Origin: Erpobdella octoculata
Taxonomy: Eukaryota > Annelida > Clitellata > Hirudinida > Erpobdellidae
Direction of reading: 5' to 3'
Length of the DNA: 64,000 nucleotides
Assembly: GCA_963978895.1 (NCBI GenBank)
Contig: OZ022243.1
Coordinates: forward strand, 615,001-679,000
Shown: piece by piece, positions 50,495 through 62,361 of the stretch
Layout of the letters: every line of letters begins with the position of its first letter
Numbering within the stretch: the stretch's first letter is position 1
Notes under the pieces: model-generated
What the model was told of the DNA's origin: nothing
The model's input: the letters and a program-made list of their open reading frames with translations, nothing else
Database searches by the model: none
Program-made: the position numbers and the translations under genes

Positions 50495-52739
50495 ATGTCA
50501 TTAGCAGTCGGTAAAATTATAAGACAACTATATGTCGTGGTGATGGTACTTTCGACATTTGACTTGCTACGGCAATCTGTCGGGAAGAATTTCAACAAAA
50601 TGCCTGACTGCATCAAAGGTTGCTCCTGCGTCTTCTCAGAACCAAGTTTTTCTCGAAGTTTATCTGACTTTAAGAAAGTCTCTAGAGTACCTCCACACGT
50701 ATTGTGTGCTCATTTATGTCAGGTGGATCAAAACTGCGTGGGATTCAACTACAAAATGACTGTAAACAAATGCGAATTTTACAGATATTACCCCTATAAG
50801 ATGTTACCATCTCCAGGATGCGTGTACTATGAGGTTTGTTGTTATTTAGACGATTTACAATACTGTGTGTGTTATTCAAAATAACTTAAACTTTCTTTAA
50901 ATAAATATTATTTAATTTTGTAATTGATTTCTTTTTAACATCTGTCAAGGTGCCGAAACCAGTTGAAAACATATTTCGTGAGTTTTTAACTCATAATGTA
51001 ATAATTAATAATTAAATTAATAATATCGTATATTATGAGATAATAAACTATAAACAGTGAAAATTTAAAATATTTTTATCTTTTATTTTCTCTAGGTTAT
51101 CTTTTTTTTAAATTTACTAATTTTAGAAACATCAAAACTACATAATTAAAAATCTTTTAGCATTGTACTATACTTATTAAAATTGAATTCACAAATATAA
51201 ATTATATCTTGTTACTTTTTGCAAGCAATAAAAATAAATCATTAAGATTAAAACTATATTAAATTTATAACATCTCTTTGTAGATTAAACTCATAAAATT
51301 ATTCGTTTCCATCTATTTACCAGCCGGAGTGAATGTCGCCTTAGGCCGCAGAACTTGCCAAAGCTCTGCGGCCTTGCTGAACAGCTCGTATACGTTGGGG
51401 GCCTGGTATTTAGTTGACGGAATCTCATCTACTGAGCTTTGTGCCAAAACCAGAGGTAACCATAACGAACAAAATTGGTGGATGATCGACCTTGAACAGC
51501 CATTCAAATTTAATTTAATTCTTCTAAGCACAAATACAAACGGTAAGCTCTTTTTGAAATAAAGTATAATTATATAGACTCTTATGAAGAGACTAGAAAT
51601 AACCCGTAAAATATCAGTGGATTTTTAAAATCTCATTATATAATAATTTGCGATTGCAGTGCCACCTTTTTTAATCTTTAGGACTGATAGTCTACAATTG
51701 CGTAATAACTTTTATTACGCATTATTTTTATCAACTGCTGACTGCTGACCACCGCGGCCGCCGCGTTATGCGAAATTGCTAACATACATCCATACATCTA
51801 TATACATCATTTCCTATGTCATACATACATACATACATACGTACATACATACATACATATGTACATACATACATACATACATACATACATACATACATAC
51901 ATACATACATACATACATACATACATACATACATACATACATACATACATACATACATACATACATACATACATACATACATACATACATACATACATAC
52001 ATACATACATACATACATACATACATACATACATACATACACACACACACATATATACATACATACATACATACATACATACATACATACATACATACAT
52101 ACATACATACATACATACATACATACATACATACATACATACATACATACAAATATACATACAGACATAGAAAATTATGTATGTTGATCTAGTTTTCAAA
52201 ACATACGTTTTAAATTGATAATTTTAGTGACACAATTTTATAAAGTTTTCTCAAACAGGTATATGACCATGTGACTACCACAACACAAATAAATTATTTA
52301 AACGTTCAGATTAGTTAATTATATTTGTTTAATAATTTGAATGGGTAGTTATCTACTCACTGGAGTACTGTTTTTACAGATTTATCATCTCTAAAATATT
52401 AAGACGAACAATGATCTCGGCCTGGCCTATTTAGATAAACATGAAACCCAACTAGGCATTGCGCGGTTCGTTTTAACAATAGACATCATTGCAGATTTAA
52501 GAGTACTTGACATAAATGTCAGTGTGACCAGCATATCTTGGTTCGACAAACAGCCGCAGATGTATGTGCCTCCTCCATGGTGTTCTTCCTTGAATCCGCC
52601 TTTCTTTCTACCTCCAAACCTATACGTAATCAGGTGTCCCAATCAAGTTAATATGGGCAGATATATAATAATTCAGCAAAATCCTGTAACAAATGTCAGC
52701 GATAGTTTAGAACTCTGTGAATTTATGGCATTGGTTTAA
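50495..52739 (+). CDS. L8: secreted PAN-like plus F-type-lectin-like protein
   Basis: Exons 50495-50833, 50950-50977, 51324-51542 and 52495-52739 (276 aa). The start at 50495 gives the MSLAVGK start seen in relatives; an ATG at 50486 adds three residues. Exon 1 is very close to L7. Exon 2 is 28 nt, the only micro-exon that is not 31 nt, because the donor (tttc|gtgagt) falls one codon early; the phase is kept. Exon 3 has ALGRRTCQSS, GAWYLVDG, LCAKT and QNWWMIDLEQ. Exon 4 is diverged and resembles L10 (SISWFDKQP, PPPWCSSLN, GRYIIIQQ, ELCEF), ending in MALV without E-V-Y-G. Intron 3 is about 950 bp because of a CATA array. Confidence 0.75.
51820..52155 (+). repeat. (CATA)n array in L8 intron 3
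   Basis: About 330 bp of CATA tetranucleotide with one CACACACA interruption near 52040. Confidence 0.97.
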
Positions 52740-53513
52740 CTTTTAAACTTGTTAATAGTGATGTGTAAAATTAGTCCCTGATGAAAGTGATGGTGGTGGT
52801 AGTCATGATGTTGATGATAATGATATTGATGATTATCATAATGATAATGATGTTCCATGCTTCAGTCAAACGTTTTGTATATTGTGAATTTTATTTTGTA
52901 ATACATTCTAATCACCATGACTATCATATTCAACATCATTGTCCTCACTATATTTATTGTTATAAAAAATTTATATTCCATGCAAAACGTTAAAAATTTT
53001 AACCATTCATTCAAATTCTTTTATTTTATATTATTATTTTTGGTGTTTTGCGTTGACATGCATTCTAACGAGTATTTCATTTTTGCATTTTATCATTTTT
53101 TCGTAGTTTTTTGTGTGATTTTCCAGATTTGGTACAATTTCTCACTATTTTATCTAGTTAAATTTTCTATAACTCTTAAGAGCTGCAAATTAAACACAGC
53201 ATAAACTTAATACATCTTATAATAAATTAACAATTACTACAAAATCAGAATTCAAACTACTTCATCTTACCGCGGTAGAAATTGGTTAATGAGTAATTTT
53301 TAAAACACATTTACCCGTCTGAAATTGTTTCCATGTTTTTAATCTTTTTAGATTTTTTTGCACAATTCGTATTTGTTCGTATTTAGAACGCACTTTATAA
53401 ATTTTCAATAGTAGATTGTGGGCGTAATCATTATTAAAACTTTAAAAAATAATTTATTAAAATTTCCTATATTACTTTTTTTTCTTTTGTACGTGTTTAT
53501 TTATAATTTCTAA
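52740..53513. other. 3' flank of L8
   Basis: Similar in order to the 3' flank of L10 (GAT tract, then ttggttaatgagtaat at 53282 and 60556). No gene. Confidence 0.5.
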
Positions 53514-53822
53514 AAAAAGCACAATTATTTTATTACCGCATCTGACCAATGTTTACGCAATTGTGATTATTCCTATTGCATCTGGTTTGGAGCTCAAAGA
53601 TCTGATCCAAATGACTTTAAATTATCTTTTGTCTGGAAACCATTTCCAGAATTTACTAAACCAATGGGTCCATACTTAAACTGGTATCCTGGTCAACCAG
53701 ATGGATACAAGAATCATAACCAAGCATGCCTGACATTCATGTGGAATACATATCAGTGGAACGATGCTTACTGCACTTCATTAATGTGCGCTTTTTGCGA
53801 GTCAGCAGCTCGTCTGCACTGA
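53514..53822 (+). CDS. Orphan 3' exon of a C-type lectin-like domain
   Basis: The open frame from the stop at 53511 to the stop at 53820-53822 encodes the second half of a C-type lectin domain: CIWFGAQRSD, then YLNWYPGQPDG, QACLTFMW, QWNDAYC and CAFCES. These match the WIG, NW-x-x-GQPD, C-L, WND and C-x-F/I-C-E landmarks. The QPD and WND motifs are those that bind Ca2+ and galactose-type sugars. The first half of the domain, a signal peptide and a clear splice acceptor were not found nearby. It is either the last exon of a gene with distant 5' exons or a stranded fragment. Confidence 0.7.
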   Translation, partial: KKHNYFITASDQCLRNCDYSYCIWFGAQRSDPNDFKLSFVWKPFPEFTKPMGPYLNWYPGQPDGYKNHNQACLTFMWNTYQWNDAYCTSLMCAFCESAARLH

Positions 53823-55263
53823 AACATTGTTTGTAAAAAAAAAATTTTTTTTTCAATTTGATATATAACAATTTCAATGTTTAGAAAAGTATTTCAACGC
53901 ATGAACTTTCAAAAAAAAAGCATGACTATTGTGCAACTACTCGAGAACTAGCTATACAAAGTACATGATAATGCTACATATTTCTTTTTATTTCAAATGT
54001 ACAGCTCAAACAATGTTCACACGTTACAATTTTTTAGATACTGGAAACAACGTTGTTGTTAAAAATAACTCTTTTTCGCGGCAATTTTAATTGTTTACAG
54101 TTATTATGTTTACTCATTGAGCTAGTTTCAATCTTTTGATCTTTTAATGCAGTTTTAGTAATAGCGCAGGTGTTTATTACAGCCCGTGACGAATGCCATG
54201 AATAAAAGACCTTCTGATTATTGATAAAAAACGTTTTGTTAAAAAAGTAAAGAATGAAAATTACGTTTTAGATCAGATTTGTTTTGTAAATCTTCTAGAA
54301 AATTGTAATTCAATTTAATGATTGAATCAGTTTGTGGTTTTTCTTCCGATTTCATTAAAAAAAAAGTTTTTTGTTTAAAATCTAGTTCTCTGATTTGTAC
54401 GCTTATTTAAAAGTATCAACAAAGACCATATATATATTTTTTTTTCTGTAAACGTTTAATAAGTTGAACAAAAGAAACATTTTAGAATAAACACTATAGC
54501 TATCAAATTCCTTTTATTCACATTGGAATATTGCAACAACAGTACTGTCATAAAAAATAATTTAGTTTATAATTATGCAAATGCGCATAACAGCAGTTTT
54601 CAAATAGCCAGAAGAAAAAATGCTAAGATTTTATAAAGTATTTGTCGTTTTATTATTATTTGTCAAAATTTTATTAAACATAGAAACGTTTTAAATATTT
54701 TAGAACATTTTATTACAATTTGAAAAAAACGTAAATGAATAAAAACTTTACATTTTCGGACAGTAATGAAAACGTTTGTTACGAATATTTCTACTTTGAC
54801 TTGTCAATCAAAGTATTATATGTAGTTCACAGAAGTAGTCGCTCATATTTGAAATGAAGAAACTTTTCTTTGATCTCAACAACACAATTTCTCAATAATA
54901 TTTGTAAGGGTTGTATTGATTGCTATCAGAAAAGTGAACATGTTTCAAGAAATCCTTTTCATGTTTTTCGTTGAAAGTATTATTCGTGGCTGAACAAGGA
55001 AATCATGTCAGGTGAAAATAAGAGTAAGAAAAATATAAGCAAAAACTGAATGCTAAACTATGTTTCAGTCCATTCCTGTAGTAAATAATTAGTAAAAACT
55101 AGTAAATAATTAAAACGTTAAATAGTGAAAATTACTTTTATAGAAATATAAACTTTTAAAAGCTTAAAAATCATACCACAGCATACGTATTGCTAGTTAT
55201 ATCCAATTTTATATTTAGACTGCTACAAGCCGTTAGCACAAGAGCCTTAAAAAAACTCTAAAA
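53823..55263. other. Intergenic up to L9
   Basis: 54450-55263 is the 5' flank shared with L5 and L6 (aaatgcgcataacagcagtt at 54578). No gene. Confidence 0.5.
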
Positions 55264-55833
55264 ATGTCATTAGCAATTGGTAAAGTCATGCCAAAAACAT
55301 ACGCTGTGACAGTTTTACTTTTGACATTTGATCTGTTCCAGCTGTCTGATGGAAAATTTTTTAAGAAAATGGCTCATTGCAATGGTGGTTGCACATGTAT
55401 TTTCTCACAACCCGATTTCTTCCAAACATTTTCCGACCTGATGACAGTCTGGACTGTACCTCCAGGAAGACCAGAAGTTTTGTGCGCCTATTTTTGTCAA
55501 ATAGATAAGGACTGCGTGGGGTTCAGCGTCTTCATGAATCAACAATACTGCAATTTTTACAGATACTACCCATATAAGATGTTTCCATTACCTGGATGCG
55601 TGTACTATGAAGTTTGTAATCATTTAATTGATTGTAGTTTTTTGAGTACCCATATGGAAATAGTTAAACTATTTTGAAAGAAAGATAATGTATTTTGTAA
55701 CCGACCTTTTTATTATTTTTTGAATTTATTAAGGTGCCAAAACCGATCGAAAACATAACTACGTGTGAGTTTTTAATTTGTTCAAATAAGTTGTTGAAAT
55801 TTTACGTGTAAGATTGTTAATGAGATATAAAAA

Positions 55834-56064
55834 AAATTCATTTATTGATTAAAAAAATTCATTTATTGATTAAAAAAATTCATTCATTGATTAAAAAAAT
55901 TCATTTATTGATTAAAAAAATTCATTTATTGATTAAAAAAATTCATTCATTGATTAAAAAAATTCATTTATTGATTAAAAAAATTCATTTATTGATTAAA
56001 AAAATTCATTCATTGATTAAAAAAATTCATTTATTGATTAAAAAAACTCATTCATTGATTAAAT
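55834..56064 (+). repeat. 21-bp minisatellite in L9 intron 2
   Basis: About eleven copies of attaaaaaaattcatttattg, some with tcattg in place of tttattg. Confidence 0.95.
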
Positions 56065-56109
56065 AATTATGTGAAATTCTAAAAGCTCGATGTCAAACTG
56101 AAAGGTTTT

Positions 56110-56262
56110 TTATAAACTTTTGTTTAGGTTACAATCTTTGTGTGTGTGACTTTCTCTGTACGCAAATCTTGCAAGTAAAATTTAACCAGCTTTTTGACTA
56201 GCTATGCAGCTGAAACTTTCAACATAGATTTATATTGGATGCCAATACATGATTCAATTAAA
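56110..56262 (-). repeat. Dispersed element in L9 intron 2
   Basis: Its reverse complement matches 28145-28300 (gaaagtttcagct, agctagtcaaaaagctgg, ttaaattttacttgcaagat). The two copies are in opposite orientation and each lies beside a CA/GT-rich run. Confidence 0.75.
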
Positions 56263-57294
56263 AAAAGTTTGTGTTGAAAAACTAGTTTTTTTACTTGTTT
56301 TACTAATAAAATTACAAAAATACCTAAAACAAAAACTTGGATTTGCAAATAATTTTATTTCTAACGTAAACGTTTGTCCAAAACACCAAACAAAGTTACG
56401 ATTAATGATAACACGACATAAGATTCCTATCAAATTTAATAAATACAATTTTCGTTAAATTTAAGCAATTTGTGTTATGAACATTTATAAAATAGCAGCC
56501 ATATGAAAATAAAACATTTATTTTATATTTAATTTCATTTTCGTCTATCAGTGATGAATCTTGCCTATGGTCGTAGAACTTGCCAAAGTTCTTCAAACCA
56601 GCTGATTGATGGGTCTATTATGGGGGCATGGAATTTAGTTGACGGCGAAACCTTTTCTTTTTGGGGACAAAATCTCTGTGCCAAAACCAGAGATGACCCC
56701 AGCGGAAACAATTGGTGGATGATTGATCTGGAACAGCCAGTTAAACTGGCTTATGTGATTTTATACACAACACCAGAAGGTGAATCAATTCGTGAATAAT
56801 TTAAAAATAATGATCAAATAAATGTTTAATTTTTTAAAATTAGATTTTAAATTAATGACAAAAAACATTCCATTAAAACGTTCTTAAAATGATGTTTAAT
56901 TATCCTAGTGAAATAATACGATGGAAATGTTTAAACTTTCTTCTTATTTGAAATTAATTAGTTTATACACATAATAAGTACCATATAACATAGTTTTGAT
57001 GCTAAGTCAGTTTTTCACATTAAACAATATTACAGTTGCCAGACTGGCTAACGTTATCATCGGAGTGACCAACACATCATGGTTCCAAAATCATCCTCAG
57101 AGAAACCAATATCCTCCTCTACTCTGTTCTTCTTCCAAGCGCCTATTCAGCCTAAAACTCAAAACCAAATTATATGTAACAATCAAGTCGCCATTGGAAG
57201 ATATGTGATCATTCAGCAAAGTTTCAAGCTGTCAGGATTTTTCACTTCCGGAAGTTTCGCTCTTGCTGAATTTGAGGTCTACGGTTCGATTTAG

Positions 57295-58234
57295 TTCAGC
57301 TCGTTCAGCTGCAATGAAATCTTTCCACCAGAAAATCAAAACTATAGACAAGTTTGTTTGACGTTAATAGTGATTGATGATGAAGATTCTTTGAAAAATT
57401 GATTTTTTACTCAATGTTTATTGTGGAACTTTACAACTAAAATTTTATTAAAATTTGTACCATCGTCGCATCATCATTTGTGTGGTAATCAAAACAAACA
57501 TATTGTATAGAAAACAATAAACATTTAAGCTGTTGTATTGCATTGCTTTATTTTTTACATTTACTTTGTTTTTTCATTTTAATTTTTGTTTCTTTTTCTT
57601 TTCTAGTGTCCGGAAAAAAAATTTAAATCTGTAATCGTCATAACGTATTCGTTGTGTTATGAAAACCTATTTTAGTGGGAATTCTTAGTCAGCAACTTAA
57701 CACATTGACATTAATCCAGCACTTTAATAGACTGCCAAATATTTTCTTACATGTATTTTATTTTTCATTTGTACGAATATGCAATTTCTCAACAGCTTTA
57801 ATGGTTTGAAGGATTTATTGCTGCTAGTGGTATTTGAAATAAAATATTTTTTGGATCTCATTAGTAATTTTTTCACTAGCTATATTAATAGACAGCGGAT
57901 AAATGTTATCAAAAATTATTTAATACCCAAAAGGTTTATGGTCAAGTTTTTTCTTGGAAGGTTTTTTTGTTGCAATTCAATGAAACATGTAGCAGTTTGT
58001 CATCAAAAGAAAAAATAATTTGTGAAAAAACACGAGCGAAAATTCTATGAAAATGTTTTTTCCAGTCGTTTAGCAATTGTTTTAAACGGCAAACAATAAT
58101 GAAAAAGCGTATCCATAAAAGCTGAAATTTAAATTACAAATCCTTGTGGAGCATACATACTGTGAGTTACTTCCAATTTTATTTATAAGCGTACTACCAG
58201 TTGTTAGAATTTAAACTTCAACCAAAATCTAAGA
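57295..58234. other. Intergenic L9-L10
   Basis: No gene. A frame at 57779-58018 has no homology signal. Confidence 0.4.
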
Positions 58235-59825
58235 ATGTCATTTCTAGCCGGTAAAATTATAAAACTATTATTTGCTGTGGCGATCGTACTTTTGACGTTT
58301 GACTTGCTTCAGTCATCTGTTGGCAAGAACTTCAACAAACTGCCTGGCTGCATCAAAGGCTGCACTTGCGTCTCTTCGGGAGCCAGTTTTTCTCAGAGTT
58401 TGTCGGATTTTACGATAGTCCCGGCTTTACCTCTGCACCTTTTGTGTGCTTATTTATGCCAGAGAGACATGGATTGCGTTGGGTTCAACTTCTACATAAC
58501 TATAAAATCGTGCGACTTTTTCAGATTCTACTCCCGTTTGATGTGGCCATCTCATGGATGTGTGTACTACGAGGTTTGTTGTCACTTATATTTGATGTCA
58601 TTTCTGTGTTGAATTAAAAAAAAGGTTAATTGTTTTAGAAATATTGATTTGTCTATTTTATAATTGGTTAACTTTTGACATTTGAAAAGGTGCCAAAACC
58701 AATCGACAACATTGCCACACGTAAGTCTTTTTTTTAAATAAAAAATCTGATTAAATAAAATATAAAGATACGCTATGTGAAACCTCGTCATCAAAATATT
58801 CAACATTTATTAATATAATATTTAATAAAGTGCATCACTTTATTATTACTAAAATTAAACAACCTTATGGAAATAAGAATATGGTTATATTTAGCTTTTG
58901 ACATAATTTTCTTTCATCCATCAGCTAAGAAAAACCTCGCATATAACCGCAGAACTTGCCAGAGTTCTGCCGGTTTGCTGAACAACACGATTATTTTATG
59001 GGCTTGGTTTTTAGTGGACGGACTACGAAATTCTGAATTTTGTGCCAAAACTATAAATGACCCCAACAACAACAACAATTGGTTTAAGATCGACCTCGAG
59101 CAACCATTCCAACTGAATGTTCTGGTATTATATGCAGCAGCAAACTGTGAGTTGAAAATGCTAGTTACCAAACAAGAGTTTAAATTTTGACCAACATTTT
59201 TAATTAAAAATATTTTGTAGAGACTAATTTTTTTTAACTTTTATAAATATTTTACAACCTTTATTTTTAACAGGTATAAAATGATCAGAGTAAAAAACGT
59301 ATTATCATTAATTTAATTGCATATTTAAATAAAATAACCTGAAAAATGATATGCAGCTAACTACATAAAAACTAACTCATTTGTATGCAACAAAAAAATA
59401 TAAAAAACAACTTTAAGCAAACAGTTTCAACATTAAGAGCTACGACATTTGTAATAGTTGCAGGTACCGGTAAATTGGACATGATCGTCAAAGTAACCAA
59501 CACATCGTGGTTCGAAAAACAAACGCCCATAGCCCAGTTTTCCCCATGGTGTCCTTCTTTGAATCAGTCTTTTTTCCAACCTCCAAATCGATACATACTT
59601 ACATGCCTCGATTACGTTAACACTGGCAGATATGTGATAATCCAACAGACGTCGGTGACCACTGCCAGCAATGGTATGGAACTCTGTGAGTTCGAGGCCT
59701 ACGCTGATTTAAATGTAAGCAGCATTATGTATTCAGTTGTGGTTACTGAAGATTCTGTAGAAGAATTTTCAAACACTATAGAATCACCATCACCAACTAC
59801 TTCAATAGGAGGAGGAGGAGGATGA
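58235..59825 (+). CDS. L10: secreted PAN-like plus F-type-lectin-like protein with C-terminal tail
   Basis: Exons 58235-58573, 58690-58720, 58925-59146 and 59464-59825 (317 aa, the longest member). Exon 1 has the NKLPGCIKGCTC core, CAYLC, CVGFNFY, CDFF and GCVYYE; the linker is VPKPIDNIAT. Exon 3 reads NLAYNRRTCQSS, WAWFLVDG (Trp for Gly), FCAKT and NNWFKIDLEQ, where the usual WWMID is changed. Exon 4 reads GKLDMIVKVTNTSWFEKQ, PWCPSLNQ, GRYVIIQQ and ELCEFEAY. About 37 residues follow the domain, ending in five glycines encoded by a GGA run, so the stop lies inside a simple repeat. The neighbouring L8 stops at the domain end. Confidence 0.75.
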
Positions 59826-61509
59826 TGATGAAGAAAAACAAGATGGTAATGATTATGATGAAAAAAAGATCATGCTGATGATGATAACGACGATGACAAT
59901 AACGATGAAGCGTATCGATAAAAACGCTGATAATGGTGATGATATTAATGATGATGGTGGAAATTATGATCATGATAATGATATTTCACGTCTCAACCAT
60001 ACGTTTCATTTTTTTTAGCAATTTTAATATTTTTAATACAACTTGAAAACACTTGTATCGTCACGACTATCATTATCAACACCACCGTCATTACCATAAT
60101 AGTCGGCATGAAACAATTGGTATTTCATGGAAAACATTAAAAACATTCAAAATGTAAATCTGGCATTTGCATTTGCATTTTCAATTCATTTTTATTTTTC
60201 ATTGTTTTATGCTAACATGCATTCTAATGAATATTGCTTTTGCTCATTTTTCCTCATTTTTGCGGTTTTTACTTCTTTTCCGTTTTTTTTCTTTTTTTTT
60301 ACTCGTTTGAACTTTTTTTTCTAAACTCCAAACAACCGTCAGCGAAACACATCGACGTGAACATTTTTCCAAATAAATTACAAACTACAACACTGTCGTC
60401 AGATGCTTTTTCCCCTTTTTCTTATAACGTGACTACCCCACAATCAATTGCCAAAACAAAGCATGTTGTTATTGCTAACACTTCAAACATCATGATGCCT
60501 ATTAAGTTACAAATGTTTACCAAAGTACCATTTACTGTAACACCATGGTAGGCATTGGTTAATGAGTAATTATTAAAACACGTTTACCAGGCGTTAATTA
60601 TAATTTAAAATTTTCAATTTATGTAATTTAACGAACAATTTGTGTTTATTGATATTTAGAACGAATTTCATGGATTCTCGATTGTATTTACAGTTGTGAA
60701 AACAATCAAAATATTACTTAACAAACTTTATATCAACTTTTTCTCTGTTTGTTGCACGTTTTTATTATAAATATTTTAATATAAAAAGCACATTTATTCA
60801 ATCATCGCATGTGGTTTATATTAAAAGTAATATACATAATTTAGTATAACTATTCGGAAATTAGTTTGTCCATTTTCATGTAATGCTTCACTCCGACTGA
60901 AAATGTTTATGTAACATTTAGAACTAAATGAACTGATAATATCAAGGAGTATTATAAACACTCATTTTCAATTACTAAAAATTAACTGTACTGCAGAATT
61001 TTTTTATAAACTTAAACTTCAATTTTGACAACACAAAGATGAACAACAATAAAAAAAAACTAGAATTTTTTTCTGTTTGCCTGTCTAAACAGAAAACAAA
61101 TTTAGCGAAAAATAAATTTACTTTTTTATTATTTATTTCTTGATTTTTTGGCGTTGTCATGCATTCTGATCAATGTTGTTTTTTGTTTCATTTGCTACGT
61201 TTCTTCCAGTTTTTTTACTTTTATTCAAATTTCTAGTTTTAAAACGAGTAAAAGTTAAGAGAGTATAAAATAAACTAAAAATTTGAATAAAAGTCTAAAA
61301 CATATTTAACTAACTGTAAATGTGGCACGTTTTTTTAAATTCAAGATATCTATTGGAAGTTTAAATAAAACAAATTTTAATCGAAAACGATAGTGTATAG
61401 AGAAAAGCTATGAATAAAATTCACATATTAGAAATTCAGTTTTCGGTTTAATAAAACATGCGATGAAGAAATCTTTACTGAAAAACGTTGAATAAAAATA
61501 ATATTTCAG
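59826..61509. other. 3' flank of L10 and intergenic
   Basis: GAT-rich to about 59990, then AT-rich. A stretch near 60540-60620 matches the L8 3' flank. No gene before the orphan exon. Confidence 0.5.
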
Positions 61510-61631
61510 GCGAAATGCTTCTCAACATAGCAATCGAATTAACCAATACATCCTGGTGCCAAGGACAACCCCAGTTTGGTCAATACCCCGTATGCTATGT
61601 TGACGACAACCCAAATTTTCTGCCTGGGTAA
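61510..61631 (+). pseudogene. Orphan truncated last exon of a PAN/lectin family member
   Basis: After an acceptor (atatttcag) the frame reads NIAIELTNTSWCQGQPQFGQ, YPVCY, then stops at 61629-61631. This is the first half of the family's exon 4 (VTNTSWFD..QYPxxC). The GRYVIIQ half is missing and no exons 1 to 3 lie upstream. It could also be a donor (ctgg|gtaaac), but no continuation was found. Treated as a relic. Confidence 0.65.
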
Positions 61632-62361
61632 ACAAAAAAAAATTAGAAGATAATTTCTTAGTAAGTTAGTAAGAATACATCTGAGGGGCGTATTCAATCA
61701 TAAATGAAAAACCTTTTACTGCCTTATTTGAGTTGTTCTGGTCTTACGGAACAAGGCGTTCTTTCTCCATAGATTGATTCAATTTTCTAAATTCTCATTT
61801 GAGCAGCTAAACATTAACTGAGGTTATCTTTTGATGTGACGTTGACCTTAGCAACAAGACAGGTGTCACGTTTAAAGTACTTGACAACGGACTCAAATAA
61901 TTGAAAGACACAAATAAATTGCAAGAAAAAACGAATATTTATTTTGACAAATTTTTCTGTTTTTATATCCATCATCAATCATCTACGCCATCATCAATCA
62001 CCAACACCGTCAGAAGTGTACTTGCTTATTGATTTACGTTTCAATTTCACATCGTTTTTTGAAGTGTTACTACTGTTTTCAAATGAAAAATGACCAAACA
62101 ATTTAGAAAAAATTGTTAATTTCAAGCGAAACAATGACAAAAGCAAACTATTGGTGCAACAAATCTATCGAAAAAATTAAAATTTGCCTGAAATAAATAA
62201 TCGTGATATAAATGCCAACTGCAAAACATTTGTTAAATTTCTCAACTCTTGTTGTGAAAGTTTTGCTTGATTTAATTTTCTAGAAAAATACTAGCAATAA
62301 ACCAATTTAATTATTAACATTATTCACTCAAATTATTCAAATTATTTAATCCAAATAAAAA
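61632..62361. other. 5' flank of L11
   Basis: A small repeat of catcatcaatca near 61970-62000. No gene. Confidence 0.4.

Larger units (their letters stand above)
55264..57294 (+). pseudogene. L9: PAN-like plus F-type-lectin-like gene with a 10-bp deletion in the last exon
   Basis: Exons 55264-55611, 55734-55764, 56552-56779 and 57036-57294. Exons 1 to 3 are intact and match the KKMAHCNGGCTC subgroup (linker VPKPIENITT; NLAYGRRTCQSS, GAWNLVDG, LCAKTRDDPSGNNWWMID). In exon 4 the Ser-rich loop reads tgttcttctt|ccaagcg where L5 and L6 have ten more bases (ctacttctgg). The frame shifts after 57134 and ends at 57206-57208, giving 259 aa. After the lesion the original frame stays open to 57294 (GRYVIIQ, AEFEVYGSI). 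L7 has a different lesion in the same loop. Intron 2 holds a 21-bp minisatellite. Confidence 0.75.

Noticed and set aside
57779..58018. 79-aa frame upstream of L10
   Set aside because: Lies in AT-rich flank shared with other loci where the frame is not kept.
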